NCBI GenBank assembly: GCA_039188505.1
Contig: JBCCZC010000335.1
Location: forward strand, 1 to 6,472
Reading direction: 5' to 3'
DNA: 6,472 nucleotides
Source: JBCCZC01 sp039188505
Lineage (GTDB): Bacteria; Pseudomonadota; Gammaproteobacteria; Xanthomonadales; SZUA-38
Both the position numbers and the translations under genes were made by a program. Below, piece after piece: positions 5,806 to 6,472 of the stretch; the first letter of the stretch is position 1; every line of letters starts with the position of its first letter. A model generated the notes under the pieces. The model ran no database searches. It was not told the DNA's origin and was given only the letters and a program-made list of their open reading frames with translations.

Positions 5806-6260
5806 ACTGCCGCACACGCCAGCAGGGCGTGACGCTGGTGGAGGTACTGATCGCGGTGCTCGTGCTGAGCGTCGGCCTCCTCGGCGTCGCGGGGCTCCAG
5901 GGTGCCTCGCTCAACAACAGCTACAGCGCCTACCAGCGCAGCCAGGCGGTCGCCATGGCCTACGAGGTGATCGACTCGCTCCGCGCCAATCGCGAACAGG
6001 TCATCCAGTCGGGAATCCCCGGCGGCTACAGCGATGAGTGGGACGACCGAATCGATACGATACTGACCGACGGTGGCATCGACGTCGATATCGATCCCAA
6101 CGGGACGGCGTTCTTCGTCCTCGTGTCGATCGCGTGGCTGGACGACAGGACGCAGCTGACGGGCACCGTCGACTGCGGAGGGCAGGCGAACGCCAACGCG
6201 GGGGCGTCGGCACTTTCGGCCGATGCATGTACGCGCCTCTACATGGTGAGTGAGCTCTGA
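5802..6260 (+). CDS. pilV: Type IV pilus minor pilin PilV
   Basis: PilV is a minor pilin of the tip or priming complex that works with FimT/FimU, PilW, PilX and PilE in assembling type IV pili. This form has 152 residues. The leader MNCRTRQQG is followed by the cleavage site and VTLVEVLIAVLVLSVGLLGVAGLQ, with Glu at mature position 5. Next is the family's QAVAMAYEVIDSLRANREQV helix, a variant of the common LAxxMxDRMRANR segment. The globular end contains FVLVSIAWLDD and cysteines in VDCGG and ADACT that could pair. ATG 5802 overlaps the fimT stop as ATGA and has AGGA six bases upstream. ATG 5796, two codons earlier, is also possible, with GGAG eight bases upstream. The stop overlaps the pilW ATG by one base. 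Confidence 0.9.
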   Translation: MNCRTRQQGVTLVEVLIAVLVLSVGLLGVAGLQGASLNNSYSAYQRSQAVAMAYEVIDSLRANREQVIQSGIPGGYSDEWDDRIDTILTDGGIDVDIDPNGTAFFVLVSIAWLDDRTQLTGTVDCGGQANANAGASALSADACTRLYMVSEL

Positions 6261-6472
6261 TGATTCGAAACATGAAGAAACAGGCCGGTCTCTCCCTGCT
6301 CGAGATCCTCGTCGCGCTGTCGCTGGGGCTCCTCGTCCTAGCGGGCGTATCGCAGGTCTTCGTCGCCAGCAATATCTCCTCCCAGACCCAGGAATCGCTG
6401 GCGCTGCTCCAGGAAAACGGACGCTTCGTCGTGGAACGGCTCAAGCCGATCGGACGGCTCGCCAATCGATTC
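6260..6472 (+). CDS. pilW: Type IV pilus assembly protein PilW, 3' end missing
   Basis: The reading frame is open to the window end: 71 residues of a protein that is normally several hundred long. It starts MIRNMKKQAG, with the prepilin peptidase site after G10, then LSLLEILVALSLGLLVLAGV with Glu at mature position 5. SQTQESLALLQENGRFVVERL follows, the segment characteristic of PilW (usually ..LQENARFALE.L). The ATG shares its A with the last base of the pilV TGA, so translation is probably coupled; a second in-frame ATG at 6272 has no ribosome site. The order fimT-pilV-pilW matches the pseudomonad-type minor pilin operon, so pilX, pilY1 and pilE may follow beyond the window. Confidence 0.9.
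   Translation, partial: MIRNMKKQAGLSLLEILVALSLGLLVLAGVSQVFVASNISSQTQESLALLQENGRFVVERLKPIGRLANRF

Noticed and set aside
6087..6114. Acidic repeat DVDIDPNG in PilV as a second calcium loop
   Set aside because: It lacks the glycine and glutamate at the positions an EF-hand loop requires; the acidic run is probably a surface turn.
1..6472. Mobile element, CRISPR array, tRNA, or defence-system genes
   Set aside because: No terminal repeats, transposase or integrase motifs, spaced repeats or tRNA-like cloverleaf were seen; all sizeable frames are explained by housekeeping, signalling or pilus genes.

Overview
The window is high-GC, tightly packed bacterial chromosome with ten protein-coding genes and almost no intergenic DNA. 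The gene content points to a gammaproteobacterium: an rsxE (rnfE)-nth pair, a PhoQ-like kinase with an HSLKTPL H-box, and a type IV pilus minor pilin cluster fimT-pilV-pilW. Species cannot be named from sequence alone. I see no mobile element, CRISPR array, tRNA or rRNA.

Layout. (1) 1-614, + strand: the 3' two thirds of thrB (homoserine kinase), cut by the window start. (2) 692-3825, + strand: a probable operon of a small exported PepSY protein, an OmpR/PhoP-family response regulator, a PhoQ-like sensor kinase and the nucleotide pyrophosphohydrolase mazG. The 77-base leader holds a hexamer-N5-hexamer direct repeat that could be an autoregulatory operator. (3) 3863-5196, - strand: rsxE followed by nth (endonuclease III), joined by an ATGA overlap and convergent with mazG; a GC-rich hairpin lies in the 37-base gap. 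(4) 5287-6472, + strand: fimT/gspH, pilV and the start of pilW, divergent from rsxE and linked by overlapping stop and start codons; pilW runs off the window end.

How they work together. The PepSY/regulator/kinase set is an envelope-sensing module; its regulon cannot be read from this window. mazG follows the kinase by two bases and is probably co-transcribed, which would tie nucleotide-pool cleaning to envelope signalling. RsxE is a membrane subunit of the Rnf/Rsx electron-transfer complex. Nth is a [4Fe-4S] base-excision repair glycosylase that often sits at the end of rsx operons. Here the other rsx genes are not directly upstream. The three pilin-like proteins are expected at the tip or priming complex of type IV pili.

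No clearly new system is present. The points most worth a second look are the two-component-mazG linkage, the isolated rsxE-nth pair divergent from pilus genes, the near-perfect EF-hand loop in the FimT-like protein, and the kinase start region, where an ATGA start opens only a three-codon frame.
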